Of a stretch of DNA of 64,000 bases, positions 1-9,865 are shown piece after piece. The notes under the pieces were generated by a model. It searched no databases and was not told the origin of the DNA. It saw only the letters and a program-made list of their open reading frames with translations. Numbering within the stretch: position 1 is the first letter of the stretch; each line of letters starts with the position of its first letter. A program made the position numbers and the translations under genes. Source of the stretch: Rhabditoides inermis (taxonomy: Eukaryota; Nematoda; Chromadorea; Rhabditida; Rhabditidae); NCBI GenBank assembly GCA_963966185.1, contig CAWZYM010000283.1, positions 320,001 through 384,000 on the forward strand. Reading direction: 5' to 3'.

Positions 1-195
1 ATCCTTGCCCAGACGATGCGCAGACAGACCAAGGGATTTCCTGCCCCCAGACACTGTTGATTAGAGCAGCCTATGCGGGGGTAGGAAACATTTCATACCA
101 CTTACCAGGATGGGGTTCGCGGCCGGTGGGATAGACCCTCTCACTGAGTCACTCCCCCCTCCACTCTACAAATGCTAACAAGAGCACGTTTATGA
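1..195. other. window edge with no recognisable gene
   Basis: I see no coding exon, RNA gene or repeat that I can name. It directly follows the 3' end of the minus-strand LINE fragment and may be that element's 3' untranslated tail. Confidence 0.4.
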
Positions 196-1550
196 CTATA
201 TTCTAGTTGGATCTACAATGTTTGGTTGATTTATTTGAGACTTTATATATTTGATGACACCGACTTTGAATGCGCCTTTGTCTGACACAAGGACAATGTG
301 ACTAGGCAGCTTATTCCATGAATTGTGTACTCGGAAGAAGAAAGAAGACTGTGATAGGTGGGTGGGTGCATTGCTCACAAGTTTCAGACCATGTCCGCGG
401 TTTGTTCTCAGACGTCCACTATTCGATAAGAGCAATAAAGGAATAGGATTCACGTAAATGTAACCATAAATATAACTGTGTGTCAAAGATAAGTCAGTAA
501 ACAACCGCCTCATATACAAAGTATCCATTTCCAAAATGGCTAATCTTGTTGAATAAGTCTCATGGGGTAAGAGGCATTTCGTGAAACGCCTTTGAACCTT
601 TTCTAACATGTTCACATAACCATTATTCATATTACAATATATTTCGCATCCAAATTCCAATATCGGTTCTAACTTTATATACATAAAAGTTGCGCCAGAG
701 TTCAAAGTCTTTCACGAAGACCTTCTTCACCATTGTAGCTAATGAAGCAGCTTTTCGTGTTTGTTTCTTCACATGGGCCTCGGGACTAAGATCATACATA
801 AACTGGAATCCGAGATCACGTATTGTTCTAACCGACTCCAGCTGCTGTCCACCAACATAGTACGTGTGTTGCAAGTTATTTTTACCGAAATGCATGATTT
901 GGCACTTAGAAACGCTCAATGTCATCTGCCGATTACAAAACCATGAAGACACAGATTTTAAATCAGGTTCTAAGCGCTTGACGCCGTCAGAATGTTCACT
1001 GGAGATGAAAACTTTCACATCATCAGCGTACATAAGAAATTCACAATTATGTATGGCTTCGCTTATATCGTTCACATATATCAAGAATAATAATGGTCCG
1101 AGTACGGCAGAGTCTACAGAACATCCCAGATCCAATTTAACTATAAGATATTTGTTGTATTCAATTAATTGAGCAGTGGTGGAGCGGTTGTTCAGGAATC
1201 CAAACTGTTTCGGCGATATAAGATTTGTTTGCCAGAGATGATTTCGTATTTTATAAACAATAATCCTCTCAAAGGCTCTACACGAAGTACATGTTAGACT
1301 AATAGGCCTGTAGTTGCTAGTGATACTGGGGTCTCCTTTTTTCATAACCGGTACAACTACTGATCGTTTCCAAAGACTTGGTAGTACACCTGTATCTAAG
1401 CTCTCTTTGAATATAATACTGAGCGGCTCGGCGATAACTAAGGCTAGTTTCTGTAACAAGAAAGAAGGGATTTCATCTTGTCCAGATGATAATTTACCCT
1501 TGAATCGCGGCAAATACTGGTTGTCGACTTGTGTGACATGTATCAGTTTG
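196..1550 (-). mobile_element. decayed non-LTR retrotransposon (LINE) reverse-transcriptase fragment
   Basis: Two minus-strand frames together read as the back half of a LINE polyprotein. The upstream frame has the RT thumb/finger lead-in (SNYRPISLTC), the NQFGF-like motif (SPKQFGFLNNRST) and the catalytic palm motif YADDVK. The downstream frame, from about 705, carries the post-RT C-terminal region (LEMDTLYMRRLF, FFRVHNSWNKLP) and ends at 196. A frameshift separates them near 650-700. The palm motif A segment (usually F-D-x-x-K-A-F-D) is missing: the frame jumps from an N-terminal RT segment straight to LGPLLFLIYVND, so there is an internal deletion. The element is dead. It probably sits in an intron of the KDM4-like gene whose last exon begins at 1977. 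The C-terminal half resembles the LINE pieces at 53.0 and 55.7 kb. Confidence 0.85.
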
Positions 1551-1976
1551 GAGCTGCGATGGAGGAGGAGGGAATGAAAAAGGGAGTGTGAGTGAGGGAG
1601 GGGTGAGAGAGGAGTGAGTGTTGAGACATGCGCAACACGTAGCTGTACGGAGAGGTGGCTGGGAAGGGAGAGGGAGAGAAGAAGGGATGTGGTATGGTGA
1701 TGGGTGAGGCGGGGTAGTAGATGAGGTAGTAGTGGAGATACGGAGCTATGTTCGTAGACTGGATATGGAAGTTGCGGGTCATGTACTGTGGTTGATATCA
1801 GTGTCCACATTCAGTCACGCAAGTATTTGTAGATTGTAGTGAACGGTTGTAACATTCCAATTTATCAATGCTATGGTTCATCAACGGTCCTGGGAAGGTT
1901 GGTGATAGGAATGGGTGCAGGTTTGAAGGTTGTATGTCTGTTGAATGCTCGAATTATCTAAAGATGCTGTTTGCAG

Positions 1977-2168
1977 GTGTGTGTTCGTTGGAGTGACGGC
2001 AGCGAGTACCCGGCGTACTTCCGTCGCCTGGTGACGGAGAGGAACTACCTGGTGCGGACAGTGGATGGACGGGAGGAGAGGGTGGGGAGGGGAGTGCTGT
2101 ATGGAAAGAATGACGCGCTGCCGGCAGAGGTCAAGAGAAAGCTCGCCAAGAAAAGTCGCAGTGGATAG
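1977..2168 (+). CDS. last exon of a KDM4/JMJD2-like histone demethylase (Tudor domain)
   Basis: A 63-codon open exon follows a good acceptor (TTTGCAG, ending 1976) and stops at TAG 2166-2168. The peptide (VCVRWSDGSEYPAYFRR, YLVRTVDGREE, then LPAEVKRKL) follows the order of the second Tudor repeat of KDM4/JMJD2 lysine demethylases, whose family pattern is V-x-V-R-W-x-D-G-x-x-Y, Y-x-V-x-x-x-D-G and an LP-x-x-V-K-x-x-L tail. In that family the Tudor repeats read methylated histone H3/H4 tails and the JmjC domain removes H3K9/K36 methyl groups. No JmjC exon is visible; the rest should lie left of the window, across an intron that now holds a LINE fragment. The assignment rests on memory of the family pattern. 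A different Tudor protein is possible. Confidence 0.62.
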   Translation: MCVRWSDGSEYPAYFRRLVTERNYLVRTVDGREERVGRGVLYGKNDALPAEVKRKLAKKSRSG

Positions 2169-2571
2169 AGAAGGCGCTAGGGTTTGTTGATTCGTTCTCA
2201 ATGTATGTTTCCTGTCCCCCCTGATCAAGTGATGTGTTGCCCTTTTTTGTTGTGAGCGTAGTCTTTGTGTAGATGATTGCGTTTTGCGTTTAGAAGGCTA
2301 GCACTCTATCTTGTTGGTTGTTGTTTTCTTGTTTTTGATTGTCAGGTTTTGATGAGTGAGAAGAATATGAATAGGATTTATTCCACATAATAATAGACGC
2401 ATGTTTATTGCTTTATGTTTATACAATTGTACGTCTTCAGATTTTAATACATATACCAAATGTGAGAAGACCTGATGATTATTATGTGAGCGATATGTTG
2501 ATATGTTTTGCTAAGTTTTTATTTTTTGTATAAGAAGTTTGTTGAATAAATGTTGTGTGATAGTCGTGTTT

Positions 2572-3096
2572 CTATCCGTAATACGTGGAATACGCGGCTG
2601 TTCCGAGAAGTCCAGAGTTGACAACGGTTGATCCACCGTTGAATGGTCCGTTGGCATAGTTGCTGACATAGGACGTGCCTAGAAGACCAGTGTTGACGGC
2701 GGTAGATCCCGAGTTCCACGGTCCGCCCACATATGAACTGGAATAGGAGGCACCTAGTGGTCCGGCGGCCGCGTACGTGGACCCGTATCCCGGGTAGCCT
2801 CCGTAGTAGCCACCCCAGTAGCCATAGCGCTTGGCGCGGCTGCAAACAAGTTGATAAAAAGGGAAGGTGGCCCCCGATTCAAGAGACATGAGTACTCTGC
2901 GGGGATCGAAGGAAGATTAAGTAGGTATGTATAATAAACATGATATGCATAATAAGTAGACATAGAACACGTTTTTGCGGATCTGATAGTTTATCACTGA
3001 CCTGTGGGATTTTTCTGGAACATTTCTGGCGGATGGCACAATAGCAGCTAATGAAACGGCAAGGAGGGCAGCGAATAGGAAGATGCTACTGTGCAT
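2572..3096 (-). CDS. small secreted Gly/Tyr-rich protein, paralogue A
   Basis: Two exons: 3096-3002 and 2839-2572, 120 aa. Exon 1 starts MHSSIFLFAALLAVSLAA, a clear signal peptide. The donor is CAG/GTCAGT and the acceptor TTTGCAG. Exon 2 opens SRAKRYGYWGGYYGGYPGY, where KR looks like a propeptide cleavage site, then has two imperfect repeats ending NTGLLGTSY and NSGLLGTAAY. A TATAAATA box on the minus strand near 3177 supports the start. The motif GSTY-x-A-x-GPLG is shared with the gene at 4298-5010, so the two are tandem paralogues. Gly/Tyr-rich secreted peptides in nematodes include antimicrobial NLP/CNC peptides and cuticle or eggshell proteins; I cannot choose between these. Confidence 0.72.
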
Positions 3097-3800
3097 AGTG
3101 GAGAAATGGTGACTTTCGAGAATGTGCGAGGCGAATAGGAATAGGAATAACAGAGTGGCGTGTGATGTGTTGTCGTATTTATAGGACTTGGCATATTGCA
3201 CTTATTGCACTTGGACTGTTCGGCAAAAAGGTGTGCGAGTGGAGTCTTAGTCATCCGACCAGACTACTCTAGAGTGTTACTGCGGTAATTAGAGAGACGG
3301 TTTTCGAAGATCGCTTGGTAGATGGTCATTGAATATGTAATAGGAGTTGAGTGAGTAAGGAAATTCGAAGTTTGAGTGCGAGTGTCCAAAGTCTCAGAAT
3401 CAAAAGGTTGTGTCCAGATTCTCGTATTACACTGGGGTTTTTTTCAATGCGGAGACAATCGATGGAGAGTTGATAATGATAATGTGTAGAGAAAACCAAA
3501 ATTTATGGACCACAAACAACACAAGACACAACATTTCGTTTTCGAACATCTCGAAACTGTTTAAATTTTGATGTTATTTTCAAGTGATGTTTTTATCCAA
3601 TTTTTATCTGAAATTCTGTAAAAAAAATATTCAGAGATTGTCGACTCGTATTATACGAGTCGACAATCTCTGATTCACGATGCCTCTGCTAAAGGTGGAA
3701 AAAAAGCAACAATAAACATAGGATGTACAAGAAGATCAAGATGAACGTCTTACTGTATCCACATTAACTCTGATTACTGTACCTACAGTATCGTTTTTCA
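3097..3800. other. intergenic region, promoter side of paralogue A
   Basis: It contains the TATA box of the minus-strand gene and a perfect 43-bp hairpin (separate entry). No coding exon was seen. Confidence 0.5.
3631..3673. repeat. perfect hairpin, 20-bp arms with a TTA loop
   Basis: The arms run from TCAGAGATTG inward and are exact reverse complements across a 3-base loop. The sequence includes two GTCGAC sites. It lies in unique-looking AT-rich intergenic DNA about 130 bp before the kinase relic. No target duplication or larger element is visible around it. Confidence 0.9.
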
Positions 3801-3993
3801 GGTGTCAGGGCGCTGCGCTGGGAGTGGAATACCTGCACAAGTTGCGGTACATCCACTTAGATCTCGCCGCTAGGAATTGCCTCTACGCCAACACAAAAAA
3901 ATTCAAGATAAGGGACTTTGAACACTTTGGACGGTCGCGTATCGGATCCAGCTACACACACAAGAGTGTCGCCAAGATGCCGACTCGTTCTCT

Positions 3994-4040
<47 letters not shown>

Positions 4041-4240
4041 ACTGGTTCCTACTCCAAATATATTATGTCTCTCTCTTTATTTCTTTCTCTCTTTCTTTTT
4101 CTCTACATTATTTTATTCATAACATCTGACGACCGGCAGGCACATAATTGGAGCGGCCGAATAACCTCGATTTATGATTTATGATAACTTTTCGAATCCT
4201 GATGTCCCAACATTCAAGGAAGTGACACGCGTCGGACACA
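3801..4240 (+). pseudogene. relic of a protein tyrosine kinase (FER/FES-like)
   Basis: After an acceptor-like TTTTTCAG the frame reads LGVEYLHKLRYIHLDLAARN, then FKIRDFEHFGRSR and KSVAKMPTR. This is the catalytic loop and activation segment of a cytoplasmic tyrosine kinase (usual IHRDLAARN and KISDFGLSR). The HRD arginine is replaced by Leu, and the DFG motif has become DFE. The reading runs into a CT microsatellite (3994-4035) where the APE-containing exon should begin. A short downstream stretch near 4205-4235 could encode PTFKEV, like the C-terminal lobe. The catalytic motifs are broken and the gene is truncated on both sides, so it is a pseudogene fragment lodged between two small secreted-protein genes. 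Confidence 0.7.
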
Positions 4241-4297
4241 CTCTGTGTTCTCGATGAAGGGTAAATACTTTATTGTAATCTCTCTCAGCAATCTCTT

Positions 4298-5010
4298 CTA
4301 TTTCCTCCTGCCGACGAAGCTGCTGTAGTAGGTGGATCCGAGCGGGCCACTGGCCATGTACGTGGAGCCCGCGCCCGGCACACCGCCGTACATCATAGGA
4401 CCGCCTGCAATGCGGTACTGGTCTCCGATCGTCAACCGAACCGTCCGAGTCAACCCCTTTACAATCGCTGACCCCTACATTCTTTTCTCTCTCTCTCTAG
4501 CTTTCACTATCAGCAGGAGCAGGTTACATGTGCGCCAAATTCTTCTGCTAATAGACAGCCATTTTTAGAATCGACACTGGTCACGTCAACTCGATCGTCC
4601 ACCGAGTCAACCCGAACACTGCCTCCCTTACAATCCTGACTTTACTATGACTGTGTTCTTCCGAATTAGATTTTCCAATAGACTCTTTTAGTTAGAATCG
4701 TCTCGATTTCACTATCGGCATTTCTGGTAGAGTGTTGGGGCTGGCTAGTAGATACGCACCCATCATCGGCGGATAGCCTCCACCGCAGCCGCAGCCGCCG
4801 CCTCCCCAGTACCCGTAGCGCTTCGCGCGACTGCAAATTGTCAGTGGTTATAATTTGTATACTAAATTATATGATTATAAGAACTTAGAGAACAGAGGGA
4901 TGAGAAACTCACGCATGTCCCTCCTCGCCTTGAATGAGTGCGGCAGTCGCGAGAGCGAGTGTCAATAAAAGGGCGGTAAGAACGCGGAGCATTGATGGTG
5001 TGATGGTCAT
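4298..5010 (-). CDS. small secreted Gly/Tyr-rich protein, paralogue B
   Basis: Three exons: 5010-4913, 4830-4760 and 4404-4298, 91 aa. Exon 1 encodes a signal peptide (MLRVLTALLLTLALATAALI; an in-frame Met lies six codons upstream). Exon 2 opens RAKRYGYWGGGGCGCGGGYP, and exon 3 has GGPMMYGGVPGAGSTYMA, then SGPLGSTYYSSFVGRRK. The RAKRYGYWGG start of the mature part and the GSTY-x-A-x-GPLG block match paralogue A, and the first intron is at the same place. A TATAAA-type box lies about 20 bp above the start (minus strand near 5028), and an AATAAA lies about 25 bp after the stop. The extra Cys-Gly stretch is unique to this copy. Function unknown; probably secreted and processed after KR. Confidence 0.72.
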
Positions 5011-5868
5011 TAGAACAGTCTCAGTGGATTTATACACTCGAGACCTCTCGAGATCACAACAGACAGTGTTTGGTTGTAATATTTTCGACTCGTAATAATC
5101 ACGTGTACCCGCACTGTGTTCGCTTAGTTAGTTGGCCTGAAATTTGACCGACTCACTAGATCACATTTGATTAATTGAGAGAGCGACTATTACAGTCGAT
5201 TTTATCGAAGGGATTTGAAATGAAAAAAATATATCCGGAAGACAGCGTGATATTGCGTCGCTTGGGGGGTGCAAATATGAGCGCGCACATGTACATGTGC
5301 ACATTCCAGAAGAAATCAGTGTTATCGTCGAATTAGTCGATTTTTAGGCCCTTAATTTTCGTTATTCCGTCGTTTTTCCCTTATTTCGTCGTTTGTTGTC
5401 TGTTTTAGAAAAAGTGATTGTTCCATATTGCTGCTGGCTTTGCTGCTGGCTATTTTCGCGTGTCAGATTTTATTTGTCATCGACCATCCATGTTTTACTA
5501 GTTGTTCATTGTCGTGTTGATAGTTACAATGAGTTGTGGCGGGTGGTTCGGCTATCTCGTTTTTTTTTTGGTTTGGTTGCCGGGTTGCCGCACGCATTTG
5601 CGACCGCTGTCCTCGTCTTATTTTGGCTTTCTTCAATTCCACAGCGAAGTGCAACTTTTTTGAGTCTCTCTGGGATATGCACTTGTATTGTGCACATTCC
5701 GGGCGATCCTCTATAACGCTCGGAATGCGCTATTCAACCACATCAGCAAACGTTTCTATTTTGTTCGAAACCTTGAACACACTACGCACACTCACTCTAC
5801 TCTACTCTACGAGTGTTGTGATTGAATATCTCGTGTGAACAGCTATGACGTTGTTGCAAATATGTTCA

Positions 5869-5908
<40 letters not shown>
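5869..5908. repeat. (CA)n microsatellite
   Basis: About 20 uninterrupted CA units. Confidence 0.95.
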
Positions 5909-5911
<3 letters not shown>

Positions 5912-6773
5912 CAAGAAATCGTGGTCGAATATCGAGTTCCTCGGAGCTTCCTCGCGTTCTTTTTTGCCCACGTGCTGAGAGTCGTCGTGCATTGATAGAC
6001 GAGTCGTCGTGCATTGATAGACTATTCATAGACGGCCGCGGGGGATGCGTGTACTCGCGTTGTCTAGTGTCTGTCCCAAGGGAGCCAGCGGGAAGAGACG
6101 CAGAGGGCCACCTCGCAAAATCCACACTATTCCGAGCGAGTGTGGCGACGTGACGACATAGTGTGATTGCCCCTTTCCAACTCGGTTACCTTAAAATCGT
6201 CAGCGTTGTATTCAATGTGCATCGGCTACACCGCGTGAGCATTTTGCAACTCTCACTCTCCCTTTTAAGGTTGCCCGGCGCATTTTACCGTCTTACGTGG
6301 ACACAGTCTGCCTGTTTGTTTCTGGCTATCTCGACAACGAACCTTTTTTATGGTGTTGCACTTATTGTCAATGTTGTCTTCTTCCTTGTGGCGAAAGTTC
6401 ACATATGAAAATGAAACGAAGATCTTTCACCGAATGCACTTTCGGTAAATATGCTCGAATTAAGTTCACTGACACCTGCGGGCAACGTTGCGTTCCCTCT
6501 CCTGAGCCTGACAGATGTCGATGGTTCTCTGGTGGTTCGTTGATCACACTGCCACATGGCTGGTGGTGCAGACTGCTCGATCTATGTGCGATGGATCGCG
6601 AGTGCCGCGCCCCGCCCCTCGCAACCCCATCATTCAAATACTCGCGGCCGCCGCCGCGGCCATACCGACCGACCAGTTCAGTCAGCATTGATCGAAGCTA
6701 CCATCAAATAGGCAGTTTTTGCTCCGGCCCGTTTTTGCTTTCAGTGTTGCTGGCCGCGGCAATAGCCTAAATA

Positions 6774-6938
6774 GGCCTCATTATACTTTCACGCTGACGC
6801 TGACGCGACGCTGACCCTCCCGTGCGAAAGATGCAACTATTGATTTCGTTGACGCAGCGTGATCAAAATCGATAGGTGCATCTTTTGCACGGGAGGGTCA
6901 GCGTCGCGTCAGCGTCAGCGTGAAAGTATAATGGGGCC
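6774..6938. mobile_element. MITE, 165 bp, TA target duplication
   Basis: Arms of about 60 bp are inverted around a ~40-bp centre. Both ends begin GGCC(T/C)CATTATAC and carry (GCTGAC) repeats. TA dinucleotides flank it at 6772-6773 and 6939-6940. TA duplication plus short inverted repeats is typical of Tc1/mariner-derived MITEs. No ORF. Confidence 0.85.
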
Positions 6939-7378
6939 TAATATTGTATAATCGTGCGAGTGCACATGGCAAACACAAACACGCGATGGCCATATGGCGA
7001 GAGCGGCGGTTTGGCGAGTTCTCGACTCGATCACTCCATATTTTGTACCGACTCTGCGAGAGATCTCAGCTGCAATGCTTGCAAGATCTTATCTCGTCCC
7101 GCCAATCCCACCCACTACACACTCTTTCTTATAAATGTAGTGTGTTCCGAGTAATCGTTATCATATAATCTTTCTGTTGATGTTTTCTGGTGCGTTTTGA
7201 ACCCGCGATTGTGTAACGTAACGCATAAGCCGGTGGTTGTTATTGAGTGACCCGTTTTTTTCTCGTTGCCTGCAATTGTTGCAAGCTTTGCATTTCTCGT
7301 GATATGATGTGCGGATATTGTGATGTGGTAACAAAAAACGCGACTACAACATAATAACCAGCAATTTGCAGGTAGGTG

Positions 7379-9825
7379 ATGTTGTCGCGCCTGCAGTCTC
7401 GCGCCTTCTCGCAGTCGGCTGCCCTCGCCAGGACCTCCAGCGTCTTTGTCGACAAGGTAATTTGTTTTTTTTTTAAAATGTAATTGTGATCATGGATAAG
7501 GTGTTCTAACCGTTAAATTTTTTTCTAATTCTAATCGATGTTTACTTGAGTGGAGATATGTGATAAGTTTGTTCGAAGCAGTACCAATGTATTACTTTAT
7601 CATTGTTGTTTACTTGAGATAAGGTTGTTCGAGATTCAAGGTATGACCGGTCCAAGGTATATATTTTCATCAGTGATGTTCACTTGAGATTATCCCGTTC
7701 AAAGTCCCAAGTCCCACCGTTCCTATTTGCGATAATGTGCTGATTACAGTTTACAGCACTACGTGCATGAAATTTCACCTTTCTACACCGTACATTGCCC
7801 CAAGGTGTTGGATTGCATGTCATGACTATAAGCCCAATACGTCGTGTGAAAGAAAAAAGCGAGAATCAAGACTAATTCAAGATTCGCAGCAGTAGAGTGT
7901 GATACTTACGAGATGAGCACATGTTTCTAAAAGGTTGTATTATCTCTATGATAACAAGTATCTGCGCGGAAAAATTCTGCTTGCGCAAGATGAAACAAGA
8001 GACGTGCTCTCTTTTGTGCACTGTCGCACCCCTTCACACTTTCACTCTTGACTGTCTCCGATTTCAGCACGAGATTGCGTTCCCGGTGCAGGGCAAGCAG
8101 CCCAAGGTGGTCGCTCTCAAGGACGCTTTCGGACAGATCAAGTCGGGTGAGTGGCATGTTTACCAGGTTTACCTCTTCATCTATTGTACATGGGGCAATC
8201 CGATCGATGGCGGAAGTGTGTCGTTTCGCCTCGTCCCTGACCCGTGTGCGTGACTACGTGTCTATCACAACGTTGTGTGTTGCGGCTTGCGAGATGTTTG
8301 TTGGGGAAAGGGAAAAACCGGAGAACGGGGCGAGAGCTCGAGACGGGGGCTGCCCTTTGGTCGTGTGAGCTCAACGTAGAGAGAGAAAGTGGGGACCATG
8401 CGAGTTGCTCTTTTCTCGCCTGCATCGTGGTTTCGTGGTTGCATTATGGACGAAAAGAGGAGACGGGATCGACCGCTGCGCGTGTTTAGTGCATTTGCGT
8501 GGTGACAGTTGACGTAGTGAGTGTTCACTGCACGGAACAGCGCTGTGATCGGGAGTGGAGAACAAACGTGATCACTCTGTGTGCGCTGCGCGGGGATCGG
8601 AAGTGGGAAAAGTATGTACTGTGATGTGTGATGTCTCATCAAGTCACGTTGCCGCTTGATCTACTGATCCTAATCAGTGATGATTGGACTGGTTGATCTC
8701 TGTCTTCAAGTATAAATTTCAGTTTGTTTCATTGAACTTTTGATTTGACGATCGTTCTTTGTGGCTATTGATCGAGGAGGAGGCGCGCTGTGATCACAGA
8801 CGTGTGGAAAACGAGACAGCTTCTCCTGCGAGTGTGATCGCTCTCTGTGCTCACTTGATTTTGCGCGCCGCTGCAATGAAAAAAACGTTGTGTTCAGGCC
8901 AGGTATTGGATGGTGATTGCAAAGCACTGGCCAACTGACTCTGCTGGCAGGCAATGATGCGATTAAAGCATCTCGAGAAAGGAGGGAGAAGAGGCTCGTC
9001 TGGTTGATGCTTGGTGTAGTTTAAACGGTCCTACAGACGGGAAGGAGAGAATGACGGAATGTTTGTAGGACTTGGGTGCCATCAAATTTGTTGGTTTATG
9101 ATCGACTGTTCGGGGATTATCTGAAGGTTTTGTGGGTAGTTTGAATGTGATTATGAAAATATGCACAGTTTCAGAGCGATTCGGAATGGAAAGTGGTTGA
9201 TAACAATTTCTACGTGCTTACTAAATTAAATATATAATACATCCACTAGATACATTTTCTGAATACATACTGAACTGACTGGAGAGTGGATCGAGAAAGA
9301 GAGATTCATCAATCATAGGTGAACCAACTAGGCTAACCCTGAAGTGACTATCGCTGTGTTGCAGGCGACCATATCTTTGTGCACGGCATCGCCGCCACGC
9401 CCACTCCTCTGCTGGAGGGTCTGTGCGACTATGCCAAGACGAACGACGTCAAGGGACTGAAGCTGCACCACCTGCATCTCGAGGGCGCCACGCCGTGGCT
9501 CGGCGCCGATGTCAAGGGTGGGTGGGGATTGTGAAAGGGATTTGAGGAATCAGGGTCTCCATTGCTCATTGTGTGTGAGGCGAGTGTTTTGTGTGGTTGT
9601 CGAAACGTATGTGGGCTATGATTTCGATTGATTTTGATGTGGGGATTGTGTAAATGACTGGTTGCAGACCGCATCCGCTCTAACTCGCTGTTCACTGGCG
9701 CGAACTTGCGCAAGGCTGTCAATGAGGGTATGGCCGACTTCAACTCGTGCTTCCTGCAGGAGGTGCCGCTGCTATTCCGCCGCGGAGCCATCAAGCTCAA
9801 CGTGGCACTCATCCAGGTGGGCTGG

Positions 9826-9865
<40 letters not shown>

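Larger units (their letters stand above)
5011..7378. other. 2.4-kb intergenic region
   Basis: No convincing gene. It holds a (CA)n tract at 5869-5908, two adjacent copies of a ~21-bp sequence at about 5982-6022, and the MITE at 6774-6938. Open frames here (for example 6297-6770, +) have no recognisable domain or splice context and were not called. Confidence 0.6.

Noticed and set aside
6297..6770. 157-aa plus-strand open frame
   Set aside because: No domain, odd composition, no promoter or splice context; overlaps unrelated minus-strand frames.
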